Notes under the pieces: model-generated
Seen by the model: the letters and a program-made list of their open reading frames with translations, nothing else
What the model was told of the DNA's origin: nothing
Databases searched by the model: none
Shown: positions 61,713 through 64,000 of the stretch, in pieces
Layout: each line of letters opens with the position of its first letter
Position numbering within the stretch: position 1 is the stretch's first letter
Source of the DNA: Flavobacterium aestivum
GTDB lineage: Bacteria > Bacteroidota > Bacteroidia > Flavobacteriales > Flavobacteriaceae
Assembly (NCBI RefSeq): GCF_026870175.2
Contig: NZ_CP113977.2
Location: 3,782,001 to 3,846,000 of the forward strand
Reading direction: 5' to 3'
DNA length: 64,000 nucleotides
Position numbers and translations under genes: made by a program

Positions 61713-63515
61713 TTATCTTGAATGATCAGTTGCATTTTCGGCAATTCTTTCTGCGTAATTTAATTTCTTGTTCCCAAATTTATAGGTCGCTGAAATTCTA
61801 AAAGCTCTTGGATCCTGATAGTTCCTAAATGTTTGGTACACATTATCAACTGTAGATACTTTGTTTTCAGTCATTGACTTTAAAATATCAGTAACATTAA
61901 GTTCTATTATAAAATCTTTATTGAGCAATAAAAATTTCATTCCAAAATCCAGTGCGCACTGTTCTTTAATCAAAGCCTCCTGACTAATATTTTTAGAACG
62001 ATACCAAAAACTTAGGCTACTGGAAATATTTCTCGATGCATTGAAATAAACCTGATTGTTTACCATACCGTACCATCCCCAGACATCCAGATCATCTATA
62101 ACCGGAACTAATGATTTATTGTACTTGTAAAATCCTTGTAATTGTACATTCGTTTCAATAGAATTATTGTATTTCAAGAGCGTATTACCTGTAAGCTGTA
62201 GTGTGTTTAAATCCATATAGCTGACCACTTTATGTGCTACAACATAATCTTCTGTAAAATTTGTCAAAGACCAAAAATTGTCTTTGGTATTCGAATATGT
62301 AAAACCCAAATCATATTTTGATCTAAAAGAATATCCCAGATTTAAATTTCTTGTTGTTGATGGCTTTAAAAATGGATTCCCTAAATAATTCTCGTAAGCA
62401 TGATAAATCCCTAAAGAGGGGTTTATAAATCTATATAAAGGCCTGTTGAAATACTCGGAATAAGCAAAACTTATTTTGTTTTCTTTATCAATATTATACG
62501 TTGCATTTAGTGATGGAAATAATTTCAAGTATTTATCATCTATATCTTTATGAACTGTATCAGTAACATAACCGTTTATTAATGTATTTTCAAGTTTAAA
62601 TCCAACCTGAAGATTCAATTTCCCAAAGCTCTTTTTGAAATCTGAAAATATAATTTGTCTGTTTTCAATGTATTTACAAATTGGTGATAAAGACAAATCC
62701 TGTACATAATCTGCATCATATTTTCTAAAGTGCCTTATGTCATAATCTGATTCAATGTATATCCATTTTCCCCCAACAGTAAATTCGAATAAACTCGTAG
62801 GAACGTGATACAAACCATTTAGGGTATATATATTCAGATCTGTACGTCCGTCATGATATACCGTATAATTACGATTGGGTATTCCTACACCATTTATATC
62901 ATAATCCTGACCATACGTGTTTTGATTATAATCCCAAGGTCTTTGAAGCCAATCTGCTTCGATTGTTAAAAATTCATTACTCCTAAAGTCATGCCTTAAC
63001 AGAGCATTCAAAGAATTCCGTTTAAGGTTCGAAATCAATCTCTTACTCCCTATATAATATTTATCCAGTTGGTTCGAAGTATTATAGATATCTATATTCG
63101 TTTTAGTGTCTAATATATTCTCATAGGTATCATTCATTGATGAGACATCTATTTTTGTCTTTTCAGAAATCTTATATTGTACATCAATAAAGGTCACAAA
63201 ACTATTAAAGTCATAATCTGTTGTTCCTGTACCAATAAATGATAAATCAGGAAAAAAAGTACTCACATCATTTTCTCTAAAAAATTTTTCCCGCCCATAA
63301 CTTATGCTCGAATTGACTTTCCATCTTCCTCGATTGTAGACTAGATTTATGCTATTGTTAAAACTTGGAAACTTATGCTGTTTATACGCTGACTTTATTG
63401 CACCACCAAAATATTCACCTGAATCTTCTGTCTGACTTGGTTCTTTTATAGAAATGCCTGTCTGTGAAAAACATAAAAACGGAATGAACAGCAAGCAAAA
63501 TAATTTATATTTCAT
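61713..63515 (-). CDS. Outer-membrane beta-barrel protein without plug domain (PF14905-like)
   Basis: I choose the ATG at 63515 (MKYKLFCLLFIPFLCFSQ), giving 600 residues; the frame extends two codons further only through a TTG. A signal peptide ends near FSQ. The rest is built of alternating strands, with features of the Bacteroidota outer-membrane barrel family: SFAYSEYFNRPLYRFINP, YLGNPFLKPSTTRNLNLGYS and a C-terminal strand pair with DPRAFRISATYKFG. Typical members also carry an N-terminal CarboxypepD_reg and plug domain; here only about 30 residues precede the first strands. It follows the NRPS end by 49 bases. It may be an outer-membrane path for the peptide or for a metal-peptide complex. 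Confidence 0.8.
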   Translation of the reverse strand: MKYKLFCLLFIPFLCFSQTGISIKEPSQTEDSGEYFGGAIKSAYKQHKFPSFNNSINLVYNRGRWKVNSSISYGREKFFRENDVSTFFPDLSFIGTGTTDYDFNSFVTFIDVQYKISEKTKIDVSSMNDTYENILDTKTNIDIYNTSNQLDKYYIGSKRLISNLKRNSLNALLRHDFRSNEFLTIEADWLQRPWDYNQNTYGQDYDINGVGIPNRNYTVYHDGRTDLNIYTLNGLYHVPTSLFEFTVGGKWIYIESDYDIRHFRKYDADYVQDLSLSPICKYIENRQIIFSDFKKSFGKLNLQVGFKLENTLINGYVTDTVHKDIDDKYLKLFPSLNATYNIDKENKISFAYSEYFNRPLYRFINPSLGIYHAYENYLGNPFLKPSTTRNLNLGYSFRSKYDLGFTYSNTKDNFWSLTNFTEDYVVAHKVVSYMDLNTLQLTGNTLLKYNNSIETNVQLQGFYKYNKSLVPVIDDLDVWGWYGMVNNQVYFNASRNISSSLSFWYRSKNISQEALIKEQCALDFGMKFLLLNKDFIIELNVTDILKSMTENKVSTVDNVYQTFRNYQDPRAFRISATYKFGNKKLNYAERIAENATDHSR

Positions 63516-63564
63516 GTACAATTTGTATTTTTATTGATTATCCTTTGCAGCCTTTTCCAAGATG

Positions 63565-64000
63565 TTATTCTTGAAAAATGGCTGTAAGAATATCTTCTTT
63601 TGCAATAATTTTGTTTAATATTTTTTTATTGTGCTTCAAATTATTTCCTTCAAGCATATTTTGGTGCTCCCCTTTTCCTGTTATATAGCTAACTGTTTCA
63701 AAATTTTCTTCCCATTGTTTATTTTCATTATTTTCTGTCTTTACTAACACTAATTCGGTCGGTAATTTGTTTGTGTATTTCATATGCATCAAATAATTGA
63801 TATACCCTATTTTCTTTTCTTTTGCCTGGGCTACTATTTCCTGCATATTTTCATTGATTTCCGTTCCTAAATCAAATCCATCAGCTGATAATTCTATATT
63901 TAGTTTTTCTTCATCCAGAATTACAGAATCAAACATTATGATTCTGGATACATTTCTATTTAGCACATTTGTTAGATAGTTTGCTACGTCATATGACAGA
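63565..64000 (-). CDS. C-terminal end of an NRPS: type I thioesterase domain (cut by window edge)
   Basis: The frame is open to the right edge; a GTG at 63966 is internal, not a start. The visible 144 residues match the second half of a SrfA-C-type thioesterase domain. SYDVANYL follows where the nucleophile GxSxGG should be, just outside the window. RIIMFDS carries the catalytic Asp, about 24 residues after the first visible residue as in surfactin thioesterase. TGKGEHQNML carries the catalytic His, followed by the usual C-terminal helix. The protein therefore releases a peptide, by hydrolysis or cyclisation. It is the first visible gene of unit A, and its size and modules cannot be seen. Confidence 0.85.
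   Translation of the reverse strand, partial: LSYDVANYLTNVLNRNVSRIIMFDSVILDEEKLNIELSADGFDLGTEINENMQEIVAQAKEKKIGYINYLMHMKYTNKLPTELVLVKTENNENKQWEENFETVSYITGKGEHQNMLEGNNLKHNKKILNKIIAKEDILTAIFQE

Noticed and set aside
1..64000. MbtH-like helper gene
   Set aside because: No short gene with the NxExQxSxWP-type pattern is present in the gaps; one may be elsewhere in the genome.

Overview
The window is AT-rich (about one third G+C by eye) and every convincing gene lies on the minus strand. Long secondary-metabolite genes, signal peptides ending in ...TAQ or ...FAQ, a plug-less PF14905-type outer-membrane barrel, an UpxY-like NusG paralogue and weak Shine-Dalgarno use all point to Bacteroidota, most likely Flavobacteriaceae. 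I see no tRNA, rRNA, CRISPR array or insertion sequence.

Almost all of the window is non-ribosomal peptide synthetase (NRPS) biosynthesis, in two transcription units read right to left. Unit A (right edge to 52180) holds the C-terminal thioesterase end of an NRPS that starts outside the window, an outer-membrane barrel, a type II thioesterase, a cyclic-peptide-type ABC exporter, a C-A-T-C NRPS, a complete phosphopantetheinyl transferase and a secreted alpha/beta hydrolase. Two hairpin terminators follow it.

Unit B (51632 to beyond the left edge) opens with a NusG paralogue preceded by a paired direct repeat. Then come an FtsX/MacB-like permease, a 5334-residue NRPS (A-T-(C-A-T)x4-C), a carbamoyltransferase, an SGNH hydrolase, a glutamine-dependent asparagine synthetase homologue, a second ABC exporter, a second type II thioesterase, a small secreted protein, a truncated phosphopantetheinyl transferase, a fatty-acyl-AMP-ligase-started NRPS (FAAL-T-(C-A-T)x3), an NRPS with a TubC-type docking domain (dock-(C-A-T)x3-C) and a methyltransferase-like gene cut by the window edge. 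Gaps are at most about 130 bases, so this looks like one operon of more than 51 kb.

The window holds 12 amino-acid adenylation domains plus one FAAL, 14 condensation domains and 13 carrier domains. No epimerisation or methylation domain is visible. Specificity codes read by eye suggest an acyl-Lys-Lys start, one or more Gly, and four copies of an unusual adenylation domain (code DAKQVALVLK) whose substrate I cannot assign. If the proteins work in the order FAAL NRPS, TubC NRPS, then the A-first NRPS, the product would be a fatty-acylated peptide of at least 11 residues, possibly modified by the carbamoyltransferase/SGNH/AsnB trio and exported by the SyrD/PvdE-like transporters. This order is inferred from domain ends, not shown directly. 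Units A and B may be parts of one assembly line or two neighbouring clusters that share ancestry.
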